NCBI GenBank assembly: GCA_963699835.1
Contig: CAVOVJ010000002.1
Coordinates: 66,076 to 130,075 of the forward strand
Length of the DNA: 64,000 nucleotides
Direction: 5' to 3'
From: BM003 sp963699835
GTDB taxonomy: Bacteria; Pseudomonadota; Gammaproteobacteria; Steroidobacterales; BM003
The notes beneath the pieces were generated by a model, which saw only the letters and a list, made by a program, of their open reading frames with translations, was not told where the DNA came from and made no database searches. The position numbers were made by a program, and so were the translations under genes. Shown here piece by piece: positions 1 through 9,093 of the stretch (positions are counted from its first letter, which is position 1; the number at the start of each line of letters is the position of its first letter).

Positions 1-1
1 C

Positions 2-451
2 ATGAGAACGCCAATGATCGATAGCAAGCAGTATGCGGCGCTGGCCTATGCGGGTACCCTGCCCTTTATCGCCTGTGCGGTCCTGCCATGGATTGGGATA
101 CCGGTTGTCGCCGGCATCGGCAGTTGCGCCTATATCGCGGCAACGTACGGTGTCGCTATCGTTTCGTTTATGGCCGGCATACATTGGGGAACATTCCTGT
201 ACCAGGCAGACTCGCTGCCGCTGAACCTGTTGCTGACCAGTAATGCGATAACTGTAGCCGTCTGGCTCGCTTTAATCTTCACCCCAGTCGCAGTCAGTCT
301 TGCGGTGACTGCGGCCGCCTTTCTGCTGTTGTTGGCCGTCGATTTCCGGCTTGCGCATGCCGGACTGCTGACGGCCGATTACCTGCACACCCGGCGTAAC
401 GTTACGTTAATCGTCTTCGCCATGTTAATGCTGACAATAGGATCACCATGA
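2..451 (+). CDS. DUF3429 family membrane protein
   Basis: A small integral membrane protein of 149 residues with four to five hydrophobic segments. The FMAGIHWG stretch near residues 56-63 is typical of DUF3429 proteins, whose function is not established. The first ATG is at the window edge (base 2) and a second in-frame ATG lies at base 14, so the true start may be either or may lie upstream. The 3' end overlaps the next gene by four bases (ATGA), which implies translational coupling with the FAD oxidoreductase. Family assignment is by recognition; no function is inferred. Confidence 0.8.
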   Translation: MRTPMIDSKQYAALAYAGTLPFIACAVLPWIGIPVVAGIGSCAYIAATYGVAIVSFMAGIHWGTFLYQADSLPLNLLLTSNAITVAVWLALIFTPVAVSLAVTAAAFLLLLAVDFRLAHAGLLTADYLHTRRNVTLIVFAMLMLTIGSP

Positions 452-1431
452 GCCGCGTTGCTATTGTCGGGGCAGGGCTGGCCGGTCTGACGATTGCCCG
501 GCAAATCGGCGATATTGCACAAGTGGTGATTTTCGAAAAATCTCGCGGCCCCGGGGGGCGGATGGCGACGCGCCGTGTTCCACCCTTCGAGTTTGATCAC
601 GGCGCCCAGTTTTTTACCGCCGAGGAACAGGCCTTTATCACTGTTGTCAGGTCATGGCAGCAGGCGGGCGTAGTCAAGATCTGGCAGCCGCGAATTGCCG
701 AACTCGACCGCGGGACCGTGGTGGCTGAGCGCGACTGGGATGCCGACCATCCACATTTCGTAGGCGCCCCCGGGATGAACGAAATCGGCCGCCACCTGTC
801 CTACGGCCTCGATGTCCGGCTGCAAACTCCGGTCGAATCGGTTAATCCGCGTGGTTCGGGCTGGCAGCTAATCGCCTCCGACGGGGCAGAGCTTGGCGTA
901 TTCGATTGGCTGATCGTCACGGCACCCGCAACCCAGGCAGCAGCCTTGCTGCCCGAGTCGTTCGCGCATCATCGCGCACTGAGCGATACACAGATGCAAG
1001 GCTGCTTTGCTCTGATGCTGGGATTCAACCGGCCGCGCCAGTTACCGTGGCAGGCAGCGCTCGTCCACAATTCCGATATCAGCTGGGTTTCGGTCAATAG
1101 CAGCAAACCGGACCGTCCGGCAACTTTCACGCTGGTCGCGCATTCCACCGGAGCCTTTGCGGATGCGCATATGGATGAACCGCTTGAGAGCCTGCAGCAG
1201 CATCTTTGCGCCGTACTGCAGGACGTCACCGGTATCGATGCGAAGCATGCGGATTTCTGCCAGTTGCACCGCTGGCGCTACGCGAACATTGCGGCACGGT
1301 CAGGCACAGCCGCGCTCATCGATGCGGATCGGCGCCTCGCCGCATGCGGAGATTGGCGTATACGCGGACCCATCGAGTCTGCTTTCAGCAGTGCCATGAT
1401 GCTGGCGGAGCACCTGCGGACAATCTTGTAG
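448..1431 (+). CDS. NAD(P)/FAD-dependent oxidoreductase (renalase/amine-oxidase-like)
   Basis: A 327-residue flavoprotein. The N-terminus carries the Rossmann dinucleotide-binding motif VAIVGAGLAGL (residues 4-14), followed by an acidic residue at the end of the second strand (IFEKSRGPGGRMATRR), the usual FAD-binding signature of the renalase/amine oxidase fold. The C-terminus has the second FAD contact region, ACGDWRIRGPIESAFSSA. Length fits the bacterial renalase-like family, which is cytosolic. It starts within the stop of the DUF3429 gene, so the two form an operon. The substrate cannot be told from sequence. Confidence 0.85.
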   Translation: MSRVAIVGAGLAGLTIARQIGDIAQVVIFEKSRGPGGRMATRRVPPFEFDHGAQFFTAEEQAFITVVRSWQQAGVVKIWQPRIAELDRGTVVAERDWDADHPHFVGAPGMNEIGRHLSYGLDVRLQTPVESVNPRGSGWQLIASDGAELGVFDWLIVTAPATQAAALLPESFAHHRALSDTQMQGCFALMLGFNRPRQLPWQAALVHNSDISWVSVNSSKPDRPATFTLVAHSTGAFADAHMDEPLESLQQHLCAVLQDVTGIDAKHADFCQLHRWRYANIAARSGTAALIDADRRLAACGDWRIRGPIESAFSSAMMLAEHLRTIL

Positions 1432-1874
1432 AGGAATCGCCCATCGAGTCGTGATTAATTTTGCGGCCAGGGGCAGAATGGGCTCGCTTCGCTCGCCCTT
1501 CGGGCACCTTCGGTGTCTGTCGGCCCTGCGGGTCTCGGATGAACCACCGACACGCGGATTTTCAGAAATCGAAGCGGTTGATCCGAGCCATATTTATCAA
1601 CCAGTTACCGGGACGTCCGTTGCTCTAAGTGCATGACTGTGCATAACTGATCCCCGCAAAATCCGGTCAGAAATTCTGCTGGAGAGCTTACCCTGATAGT
1701 GGGCATATGCGGTGTATCATCAGGTTTCGAGAACGATACCAGCGGTGCCGCCGTGGGTTTACCGATAAATCGCCCCCGAACGGCAGGAAGGCAGCGATCA
1801 GTCGCCGGTGTACGGTCACTTTCGCGAGTATTCGGATTCCATTCAAGTGTGCTGATTGAAGGGTTGTATAAAAG
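1432..1874. other. Intergenic region without recognisable gene
   Basis: This 443-base stretch has no ORF with credible codon use. Near 1480-1530 it has short GC-rich inverted motifs (ggctcgcttcgctcgcc and neighbours) that could form a hairpin after the FAD oxidoreductase gene. The rest is featureless. It presumably holds the promoter of the following lipoprotein gene. Confidence 0.4.
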
Positions 1875-2558
1875 ATGCAATTCGATCTAAAAGTCTACCG
1901 GTTCGTGTTTTTTTACCTGCTCTCAGTGGTTCTCCTTAATGGATGTAATTCACCCGTCGATCCCAAAACCGAAAAAGATTCTACAGAGAGGATAGAACCG
2001 TTTACTCCTCCAGCTACACTGCTTGAAGGACAAAATTTTCAAAAGGGTTCATTCACAGATTCAAGAGATGGCCACACGTATAAAACGGTAAAAATTGGCG
2101 ATCAGGTGTGGCTGGCGCAAAACTTGAACTATGTCACCGAAGAAGGGAGTTGGCCTGTACCGGGTGATTCAACAGGTATGCAATTTGGTAGATTTTACAC
2201 TTGGGAGGCAGCGAAAAAAGCAGTTCCGCCTGGTTGGCATCTTCCCAGTCAGCAAGAATTTGAAGATTTGGCAGCCACCTTAGGTGTGACTGACTTACCG
2301 AATTGGAATGACCTCTACCCATTGTTAATCGAAGGAGGTATTACAGGTTTCGATGTACAGCTCACCGGTTCTCACAAAGAGGCTTACTCAAAGCGTGACC
2401 AATCAGCTGCCTTCTGGAGTTCAGAGAAAGGATGGAAAATACTTTCGTTTTCAAGAAATCCCTGGAGGTTATCTGTCCGTGCACCAAACTACGTAAATAT
2501 CGGCAATGGTGCTGACAGCGATTATGGATTTAATGTTCGTTGCATAAGGGATGAATGA
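1875..2558 (+). CDS. FISUMP-domain lipoprotein
   Basis: A 227-residue predicted lipoprotein. A hydrophobic signal (residues 8-22) ends in a lipobox-like LLNGC at about residue 24. The rest matches the Fibrobacter succinogenes major paralogous (FISUMP) domain: YKTVKIGDQVWLAQNLNY, the WHLPSQQEFEDL segment, an AAFWSSE segment and a terminal GFNVRCIRD. The domain is known mostly from Bacteroidetes and Fibrobacteres surface proteins and its function is unknown. Base composition is clearly more AT-rich than the neighbours and the codon use differs, which suggests horizontal acquisition. There is no strong Shine-Dalgarno sequence before the ATG. No operon partner is visible. Confidence 0.85.
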   Translation: MQFDLKVYRFVFFYLLSVVLLNGCNSPVDPKTEKDSTERIEPFTPPATLLEGQNFQKGSFTDSRDGHTYKTVKIGDQVWLAQNLNYVTEEGSWPVPGDSTGMQFGRFYTWEAAKKAVPPGWHLPSQQEFEDLAATLGVTDLPNWNDLYPLLIEGGITGFDVQLTGSHKEAYSKRDQSAAFWSSEKGWKILSFSRNPWRLSVRAPNYVNIGNGADSDYGFNVRCIRDE

Positions 2559-2746
2559 AACAGCGAGAATTGGCTTTTCATTCCCCATCCCTGACTTGAC
2601 CTTGTTATCAGGTTCAACAAAACAGGAGCATTCCGAGCGTTTCGATATCGGCAAACCAATCTCCATAGTGCCGGGCACTGACTTGTCTTACTATCGCAGC
2701 CAATCCATGAACTGGACAGAGTTTTAACAGTGTGCCTTGTAGACGC

Positions 2747-3003
2747 AAAAGGTACCGGGTCTATTTCTCCTTCCGCGCAAAAGGTACCGGGTCTATTTTC
2801 TCCTTCCGCGCAAAAGGTACCGAAAATAAACCGGGTACCTTTTCACCGGGTCTATTTTCTCCTTCCGCGCAAAAGGTACCGAAAATAAACCGGGTACCTT
2901 TTCAAACCGTGTAGACGCAAAAGGAGATACCGCGCAAAAGGTACCGGGTCTATTTTCTCCTTCCGCGCAAAAGGTACCGAAAATAAACCGGGTACCTTTT
3001 CAG
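2747..3003. repeat. Dispersed hairpin repeat family 1, cluster A
   Basis: The largest array of the family. It contains several copies of GGTACCGGGTCTATTTTC joined by TCCTTCCGCGC to inverted copies (GAAAATAAACCGGGTACC). Arms and loop repeat at roughly 30-70-base spacing. A decayed half copy follows at about 3131-3152. It lies between two unrelated genes, and nothing else is seen in 2559-3338. Confidence 0.9.
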
Positions 3004-3338
3004 GTACCAAGGTGGTACACCGGCTCAGGCCAGGAAACAACGGTGCCGGCAACGGTGCCGGTGCCGGATTTATTTAATAGAAATCGACCAATTTATTTGA
3101 TTGGACCTGGTGTCCGTTCGAATGAATGCATCCGGCACCTTTTCGGTACCTATTCCAGCTGCGGCACGCTGGCCCCATTCGCCATTTCACTAACGACGTT
3201 TTTGCGCCGCAACTTTCCCTGAGTCGAACGAAGGAGTAAGTTGAAAATAGCAGGGATGATCGAGCCTGATAGTACTCAGGGGACAGGGCTGTCAGCTAGT
3301 CCACAATAAGCCTGCAACCGCAGGTGGGGAGAATAACA

Positions 3339-4145
3339 ATGAAGAATAGGTTACCAGTGGCGCTCACCGGGGCAGCCGCATTGCTGCTGGCGGGCAATAG
3401 TTGGGCAGATGGGTCGGTCGTGGATTGTGAAGTTTCAGCGGCCGTTGTTTACGAGCACGGCGACGAAATCGATGGCAGTGCGCTTAGCATTGGTTACGGT
3501 ACGCCGGGTGCCCTTGCAAGTGTCGAGTGGCTAAATGAAGCGCCGGGCGCTGTATTTGAAACCATCAGTGCCGACGAAATCGTTTGCCTCCAGAATGGCT
3601 TATTGCAGGCCATTTTTATAAGTGATTCGGGCGACGGTATCTTCAACGGCGTGCCCGGCTACAACTTCGAGATTCGTATGACAGATAACCGGCCGGCTCC
3701 AAGCGTGATCGAACTGAACGCATCGATCACCCATCGACCCACCCGGCGTAACGAAGGCGTAGTGAACTTTGACCCACCACGGCCGGTAACGATTCCGGCA
3801 GAGATAAACGTCGTAACGGGCGGGTCGGGCAACGGCAAGGTCAACCTGATCCTGGACGGAGTCATCTGCAAGTACCGCGGGGTTGGGGCAAGCTATGAAT
3901 TTGATCGTTGCAATTCCGACAATGTGGCCGGCGACAGCGTTCCTGTCAGCGAGGCGCGGCTAAAAATCAAACAGGCAGATAGGAGTTTCGGTGGCACCTC
4001 GGTGTCGGTGCCCATTAGCAGCGAGCCCGCGCCCGGTGCCAGAGACACCTACTTCATCGCGGTTATCGATGCACTCGGCAATACCGTGTATGAATACAGC
4101 GATCCGGTTGACTTCGGTGACATCGACATCACCGTGCTGCCGTGA
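3339..4145 (+). CDS. Exported protein of unknown function
   Basis: A protein of 268 residues with a clear Sec signal peptide (MKNRLPVALTGAAALLLAG followed by NSWADG, cleavage after WA). The ATG at 3339 is chosen over the GTG at 3324 because a GGTGGGGAG ribosome site precedes it and the signal peptide begins there. The mature part is acidic and beta-rich, with paired cysteines (VVDCE, EIVCL, VICKYR, FDRCN). No known domain is recognised. A perfect hairpin lies 15 bases past the stop. Probably periplasmic or secreted. Confidence 0.75.
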   Translation: MKNRLPVALTGAAALLLAGNSWADGSVVDCEVSAAVVYEHGDEIDGSALSIGYGTPGALASVEWLNEAPGAVFETISADEIVCLQNGLLQAIFISDSGDGIFNGVPGYNFEIRMTDNRPAPSVIELNASITHRPTRRNEGVVNFDPPRPVTIPAEINVVTGGSGNGKVNLILDGVICKYRGVGASYEFDRCNSDNVAGDSVPVSEARLKIKQADRSFGGTSVSVPISSEPAPGARDTYFIAVIDALGNTVYEYSDPVDFGDIDITVLP

Positions 4146-4160
4146 ACGGAGGCGAATGTT

Positions 4161-4188
4161 GGGGTCAGAGCCGTATGGCTCTGACCCC
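4161..4188. repeat. Perfect hairpin, GGGGTCAGAG family (family 2)
   Basis: GGGGTCAGAGCC and its exact complement flank a 4-base loop (gtat), giving a 12-bp stem. It sits 15 bases after a stop codon. There is no T-run, so it is not a canonical intrinsic terminator, though it could protect the 3' end of the mRNA. Confidence 0.7.
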
Positions 4189-4407
4189 ATTTAGCAACAT
4201 GCCCGCCCAAAAGGTGTCTGCCACCATTTTATGAACGCCCCTAAATCAACTCCACGTCCGAGATAATTTCCACCACGGCGGCCCGGCATAAGCCAGCGCC
4301 TCTTGCAGGGCGCTTTCCAGTTGCTTCCCGTCCGTTACCCGGCGGATAGGAAGTTTAAGGTGCCCCTCATCTTCGCAGCAATGCGTGGAATGGGCCTTAT
4401 GTCAGTG

Positions 4408-4459
4408 AAAAGGTGCCGGGTTAGTTTTCGGAAGGAGATAATAAACCCGGCACCTTTTC
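4408..4459. repeat. Family 1 hairpin, copy C
   Basis: Arm AAAAGGTGCCGGGTTAGTTT then C, loop GGAAGGA, and a nearly complementary right arm. The loop is the reverse complement of TCCTTCC seen in other copies, so this copy is in the opposite orientation. It lies 69 bases past the 3' end of the GDSL gene; 4189-4527 holds nothing else. Confidence 0.9.
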
Positions 4460-4527
4460 GCGCCCTTTTCGCGACACCGCTGGCAGGCGAACAGGCACCG
4501 CTGGCGACGTGTGTTCGCGTTCTGAGT

Positions 4528-5637
4528 CTAATGGTGCCGTCTGGCCCAGATCAGCTTCCACTTGAGTTTGGCCAGGGCCAGCTCTCCGTAGATCTCATGC
4601 ACCGTGGCGGTCGGATGGACGATATCGAAGTAGAAGAACCGGTCCGGATCGTCCGCAACGGTACCACCGCAGAAACAGGTGGGCGGGAAAGGTCCGGCGT
4701 TCAGTGCCGGCGTAGCGACCTCGTCGATACCGAACAGAGCGGGGCGCCTGCTCACGATGCGACCGGCCCGGGCGAGATTGGCGTAAGTTATGGTCACGGG
4801 TTCGTCGTAGTCTCGCTTAAAACGACGCTCGAGACGGAACAGCGCCCTGTGCAGCGTGCGGTTGAAGATTCGGGCGTTTGTCAGGATCTCCGCGATAGCG
4901 GCGTCCGTCGGTGTCTCCGGGAAAAACAGGGCCGCGTCCAGCGGCGGATTCAGACCGGGTACCGTGTCAACTACAACTGAGCCGAGCACCAGGAAATGGC
5001 GTGCTCCGGCTTCGGCCAGAGTAGTCACGTGATCGAGAACGTTTTCCACCAGGTCGTCGGGGCTCGTCGGGGCGCCAGGCGGAATCAGGTCATTGTTGCC
5101 GGCCTGAACAACGAATAGCTGATCGTCCGAAGGCGTTCCAGGTGGCAGTGGAGGCAGGAAGGGCAGAAAGGCCGGCGGCACGCCGGTCAGGTAGTAGTCG
5201 ATCTGCGCACCGACGTTCGGGACGGCGACAGCGAACGCCGGACCGGGACCATATTCCGCCCCACCCCAGGCGAAGTTCCGGCCGCCCATAAAGCTGGATA
5301 GAGACGCAGGCATTATTCCGAGCCCGTCGGCGAGGATCTCGTGCCACACCGGGCCATTGGTAAAACGCCCGTTAAACCATTGCGGGCTGGCGGGTAGCTG
5401 CGGGCTCGTCGGCGTCGGGGCCAACCCTGTGAGCATGAATACGTTGCCAGTGTCCGACAGGCTGTCGCCGAACACCACGATCTCGCTGATCTCGACCCCC
5501 TCCCCGGCGTTGGCCATGCCGCTGGCGCCGACCAGCAGCATCACAAGGAGCAGCGCCAGACGCTGCCCCGAGACGCTCCTGACAAAATTACTGTACAAGT
5601 TCATTAGCGTCGTCTGGTTCATTAGTTTTGCCCTCAT
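4528..5637 (-). CDS. GDSL/SGNH family secreted lipase/esterase
   Basis: A 369-residue SGNH hydrolase with a signal peptide (LALLLVMLLVGASGMANA, cleaved at about residue 44). Block I is VVFGDSLSDTGN with the catalytic serine. The block II glycine lies in NFAWGGAEYG, block III is QAGNNDL with the oxyanion Asn, and block V is DIVHPTATVHE with catalytic Asp and His. This matches the phospholipase/lecithinase/hemolysin-type GDSL group. It lacks an autotransporter barrel, so it is probably released or periplasmic. It is divergent from the CadC-like regulator at 5788, with a 150-base shared promoter region, so that regulator may control it (inference). The substrate, lipid or acetyl ester, is unknown. 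Confidence 0.88.
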   Translation of the reverse strand: MRAKLMNQTTLMNLYSNFVRSVSGQRLALLLVMLLVGASGMANAGEGVEISEIVVFGDSLSDTGNVFMLTGLAPTPTSPQLPASPQWFNGRFTNGPVWHEILADGLGIMPASLSSFMGGRNFAWGGAEYGPGPAFAVAVPNVGAQIDYYLTGVPPAFLPFLPPLPPGTPSDDQLFVVQAGNNDLIPPGAPTSPDDLVENVLDHVTTLAEAGARHFLVLGSVVVDTVPGLNPPLDAALFFPETPTDAAIAEILTNARIFNRTLHRALFRLERRFKRDYDEPVTITYANLARAGRIVSRRPALFGIDEVATPALNAGPFPPTCFCGGTVADDPDRFFYFDIVHPTATVHEIYGELALAKLKWKLIWARRHH

Positions 5638-5787
5638 AAGTCAGTCCGATGATCGGAGGTAAGAGGTTGCGGTGACGCGGTTGTTCGGCGCCGCCCGCCC
5701 CGACGCTCTTGAGTCTGTACCGCTACCTTTGAAACTGCTTGAAGGTAGTGCGAAGATTCGACGAAGCTTGCGTGGAGCGGCACGTTG

Positions 5788-7698
5788 ATGGACGAGCGCT
5801 CAATGAGACGGGTGGTTTGCGTCGGTGACCTGGTGGTCGATGCCGGCGCGCGCACGGTCGAACGTGATGGTCATCCCATTCATGTCACCAAACTTTCATT
5901 CGATTTGCTGCTCGCACTGATCGAAGCCGCTCCCGAGGCGTTGTCCACCGAGGCGCTGATGGATCGCGTATGGGAAAACCGCGTGGTGAGCCCCGCGACT
6001 GTCGCAAAGCGGGTCGAAATGCTGCGCCAGGCTCTCAGCGACGACGCCGCTGGCGCCCGCTACGTCGTGCTGGTACGCGGCTATGGCTATCGCCTGGCGA
6101 CCCCTGAGCCGATGGAACGCACCGCCGAGTCAAAAGCGGCCGCCTTGCCCGTGCGGGAGACTCATTCAACCCGCCGATTTCGGTCGCTCGGTACCCTGAT
6201 ACTGGCGATGGCAACGCTGGCCGCGCTGTTCCTGCTGTTCCTTCCGAGAGATGACGACCCGCCGCCATCGGAACGCTCCATTGCCGTGCTGCCTTTCGAG
6301 TCTCTGAGCGATGCGCCCGAAGATCGATGGTTCGCGGAAGGTTTGGCGGAGGAAATCGGTCACAGCCTCGCGCGGACCGGGGACCTGCTCGTCGCCGGCC
6401 AAACAAGCACGCTGGCGTACGGCAGTACTGTGTCTGAAGCACGCGCCGTCGGAACGGCACTGGGGGTCGCCCACTTGCTGACCGGCACCGTGCGCCGCGA
6501 CGGCGAACGCGTACGCGTAGTAACCCGACTCACCGCCACGGCAGACGGTTTCCAACTGTGGAGCGAGGCTTTCGACGAGACCATGGAAGACGCTCTTGCG
6601 GTGCAGCGTAAAATCGCTGAGCGTGTCGCTGGACAGCTGCGGGGCCGCGATGCGAAACGCGACTTCCCGGACCCGGCTGCCTCCTCGTCCAGTCCGCAAG
6701 CCTATGCCCTGTACCTCCAAGCCGTAAGCCTCAGCCCCTATCCGTCAGGCCCGAAAATGGGCGTCGCCCAGGCGCTGATCGAACGGGTCGTCGAGCTCGA
6801 TCCGGGCTTCGCTCTTGGGTGGACTCGGCTGGCTGCGATTCACGGCCGCCGCCTCTACTTCGATCCGGCTTATCCGCTTGCGCCGGACGAGTCCATCCGG
6901 ATTATCCGCGAGGCCGTCGACCGGGCACTCGCGATCGATCCCACCATCGGCGAGAGCTACGCCAATCTAGCCGGACTCGCCTGGGCTTTCGACCAGGACC
7001 TCGCACGGACGGCAGGCCTCCTCGAACAAGCGGTGCGCCTAGACCCTTGGAACCTGCAGGTGTTGGGGCTGGCGCGAGACTTCATGCGCGCCATCGGCGA
7101 CCTCGAGGGCTCCCGCGACCTCGGCGCCTACATCCTGCGACGTGACCCGCTTTGCGTCTCATGCCGAACCCAGTACGCTGGCACGCTTGAGTGCCTCGGC
7201 GATTTCGAGGAGGCGGAGCGGCAGGCACAGGTGGTAGAAGATATGGCTCCGGGGTACCCGGTGGCGGGCGCGTTAGGGAATATAAGCCTGGCCCGGGGCG
7301 ATCTCGCGGAGGCGGAGTCACGCTACGCTCGCGCCGAGGACCCGCTGCAGCGCCTCGCAGGGCGAGCTCTGCTCCAGCACGCTCGCGGTGATACGGCGGC
7401 TGCCCGACGTTCGTTGGCACAGCTGATGGAAGGCCCGGATAGCTACTGGTCTGTGCAGTCCTCTACAGCCGCCGCCCTGGGCAAGAAAGCGCTCGCGCTG
7501 GAAGCGTTGCGACGCGGCATGCAGAGTAAGCCCCTGTTCGTGCAGGGGACGATCTGCGCGCCGTATTTCGATCCTCTCCGCGACGATCCGCAGTGGCAGG
7601 AGCTGATGCTCGCCCTGGGACGCAATGCGGACGGCAGTCAGGCCGTTTCCTTCGAGATGCCCCCGCTGCCCGGTTACAGTATTTCAGGGTCAGAGTAG
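5788..7698 (+). CDS. CadC-like winged-helix regulator with TPR domain
   Basis: A one-component regulator of about 636 residues. Residues 5-105 form an OmpR/CadC winged helix (VLVRGYGYRLATP at its end). A transmembrane segment follows (LGTLILAMATLAALFLLFL, about 137-155), then a periplasmic FlgO/adenylyl-cyclase-associated domain (SIAVLPFESLSDAPEDRWFAEGLAEEI), then TPR repeats to the C-terminus. Such proteins sense periplasmic signals and bind DNA while membrane-anchored. The TTG at 5785 is an alternative start; the ATG at 5788 is preferred. It is divergent from the GDSL esterase. Two relatives occur in the window, at 43.2 kb (no DNA-binding domain) and 51.4-53.7 kb (broken). Confidence 0.85.
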   Translation: MDERSMRRVVCVGDLVVDAGARTVERDGHPIHVTKLSFDLLLALIEAAPEALSTEALMDRVWENRVVSPATVAKRVEMLRQALSDDAAGARYVVLVRGYGYRLATPEPMERTAESKAAALPVRETHSTRRFRSLGTLILAMATLAALFLLFLPRDDDPPPSERSIAVLPFESLSDAPEDRWFAEGLAEEIGHSLARTGDLLVAGQTSTLAYGSTVSEARAVGTALGVAHLLTGTVRRDGERVRVVTRLTATADGFQLWSEAFDETMEDALAVQRKIAERVAGQLRGRDAKRDFPDPAASSSSPQAYALYLQAVSLSPYPSGPKMGVAQALIERVVELDPGFALGWTRLAAIHGRRLYFDPAYPLAPDESIRIIREAVDRALAIDPTIGESYANLAGLAWAFDQDLARTAGLLEQAVRLDPWNLQVLGLARDFMRAIGDLEGSRDLGAYILRRDPLCVSCRTQYAGTLECLGDFEEAERQAQVVEDMAPGYPVAGALGNISLARGDLAEAESRYARAEDPLQRLAGRALLQHARGDTAAARRSLAQLMEGPDSYWSVQSSTAAALGKKALALEALRRGMQSKPLFVQGTICAPYFDPLRDDPQWQELMLALGRNADGSQAVSFEMPPLPGYSISGSE

Positions 7699-7738
7699 GA
7701 CAGCACTCGGTGCGAGTAGTCGCAGCTACCTGTGAAGG

Positions 7739-7840
7739 GAAAATGGTGCCGGGTTTATTTTCTGCCGGTACCTTTTCCTTTTTGGCGAAAATAAACCGGG
7801 TACCTTTTCACACCTTTTCACCACACAGGGTACCTTTTCA
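7739..7840. repeat. Family 1 hairpin, copy D
   Basis: A GGTGCC-type left arm (from 7745) is joined to a GGTACC-type right arm, then a GAAAATAAACCGGGTACC arm and decayed copies of CACACCTTTTCACC. The 41 bases 7745-7785 are identical to 14639-14679. Confidence 0.85.
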
Positions 7841-7871
7841 CCACACGAGTCGTACCGCGAGGTTCATTCTG

Positions 7872-9092
7872 ATGTACGTGCAACTGGCAGTGCTCGCGGT
7901 ATTCGTATTCGTCTATAGCGCGATAGCCGGCGGACTCGAGAAAACACCGGTAAACGGTGCCATGGTTTTTACCGCATTCGGCCTGTTATTTGGACCCCTG
8001 GGTTTCGGGATTCTGAGCCTCGACATCGAGGCTGAGGGGATCAGAAAGCTGGCCGAGCTAACTCTGGCGCTGGTGCTGTTTACCGACGCGAGCAACGCCA
8101 ATCTCGCCATTCTCAAGAAGAACATCGGATTGCCGCGCCGGTTGCTATTGGTCGGACTCCCGCTGACGATTCTCCTCGGCTACGTTTTCGGAATAGTCAT
8201 ATTTGACGAACTTGGACTTCTTGAGATTGCGCTGATCGCTACGATGCTGGCACCGACTGATGCCGCGCTGGGAAAGGCGGTCGTCACCGACGAATCGGTG
8301 CCTAGCAATATCCGCGAGAGCCTCAACGTCGAAAGCGGCTTGAACGACGGCATCTGCGTGCCGATTTTATTCGTATTCCTGGCGCTGGCTGTCGGGACGA
8401 GTACGGATGAGGGCACCGCCTCGCTCGCAATCAGACTGGTAGCAGAAGACATCGGCATTGGCGTCGTCGTTGGCGTCACGTTGACCTATTTCGGCGTCGC
8501 GTTGGTGCGCCTTAGTGCGGCCCGGGGCTGGGTCACGAAGTCCTGGCGCCAACTTCCCGTCGTGGCACTGGCGTTCGGTTGTTTCGCATTAGCCCAGGCA
8601 CTCGGTGGAAGTGGCTTCATTGCAGCGTTCTGCGGCGGGCTGTTTTTCGGCTGGCTGGCCGGTGACAAAAAGCAGCCATTCCTGTTGGCGGCGGAGGGAA
8701 CCGGCGACACTTTCGCGTTACTGACATGGGTGGTGTTCGGCTGCATGGTGGTCGGCCCCGCCTTCAATGCTCTCAGCTGGCAGGTCGTGCTCTACGCCTT
8801 GTTGAGTCTGACGGTGATAAGAATGCTTCCTGTCTTTATCGTGCTGTGGGGAACGAATCTCAGAATCAGCGAGAAGCTTTTTATCGGTTGGTTCGGTCCG
8901 CGTGGGCTTGCCAGTATCGTTTTTGGGGTGATCGTATTGGGAGAGAATCTTCCCGGTAGCGAGACGATCAAGATGGCAGCCGTCTCGACAATTGCGCTCA
9001 GCGTTGTGCTTCACGGGCTGACCGCAAAACCATTCATCGCGGCACTCGCCGCAAGAGAAAACCGAGCGAGTCGGTCGGATGAAGGGGGATAG
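7872..9092 (+). CDS. CPA1-type Na+(K+)/H+ antiporter
   Basis: A 406-residue polytopic protein of the monovalent cation:proton antiporter-1 family, with about 11-12 membrane segments. Characteristic features are LVLFTDASN in TM3 and MLAPTDAALGKAVV followed by ESGLNDG, the conserved TD...ND ion-binding pair of CPA1 proteins. A terminal GWFGPRGLASIVFG segment is also typical. The open frame runs upstream to 7593, but that part translates repeat DNA and the end of the previous gene, so the ATG at 7872 is used. The C-terminal tail is short, without a TrkA_C regulatory domain. It likely exports Na+ or K+ in exchange for protons; ion selectivity is not visible. Confidence 0.87.
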   Translation: MYVQLAVLAVFVFVYSAIAGGLEKTPVNGAMVFTAFGLLFGPLGFGILSLDIEAEGIRKLAELTLALVLFTDASNANLAILKKNIGLPRRLLLVGLPLTILLGYVFGIVIFDELGLLEIALIATMLAPTDAALGKAVVTDESVPSNIRESLNVESGLNDGICVPILFVFLALAVGTSTDEGTASLAIRLVAEDIGIGVVVGVTLTYFGVALVRLSAARGWVTKSWRQLPVVALAFGCFALAQALGGSGFIAAFCGGLFFGWLAGDKKQPFLLAAEGTGDTFALLTWVVFGCMVVGPAFNALSWQVVLYALLSLTVIRMLPVFIVLWGTNLRISEKLFIGWFGPRGLASIVFGVIVLGENLPGSETIKMAAVSTIALSVVLHGLTAKPFIAALAARENRASRSDEGG

Positions 9093-9093
9093 A

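Noticed and set aside
2747..3003. Repeat array considered as a CRISPR
   Set aside because: Units are inverted and directly abutting, spacers are not unique, and no cas genes are present.
4161..4188. Perfect hairpin considered as an intrinsic terminator
   Set aside because: There is no T-run after the stem and the same arms recur as dispersed elements; kept as a repeat.
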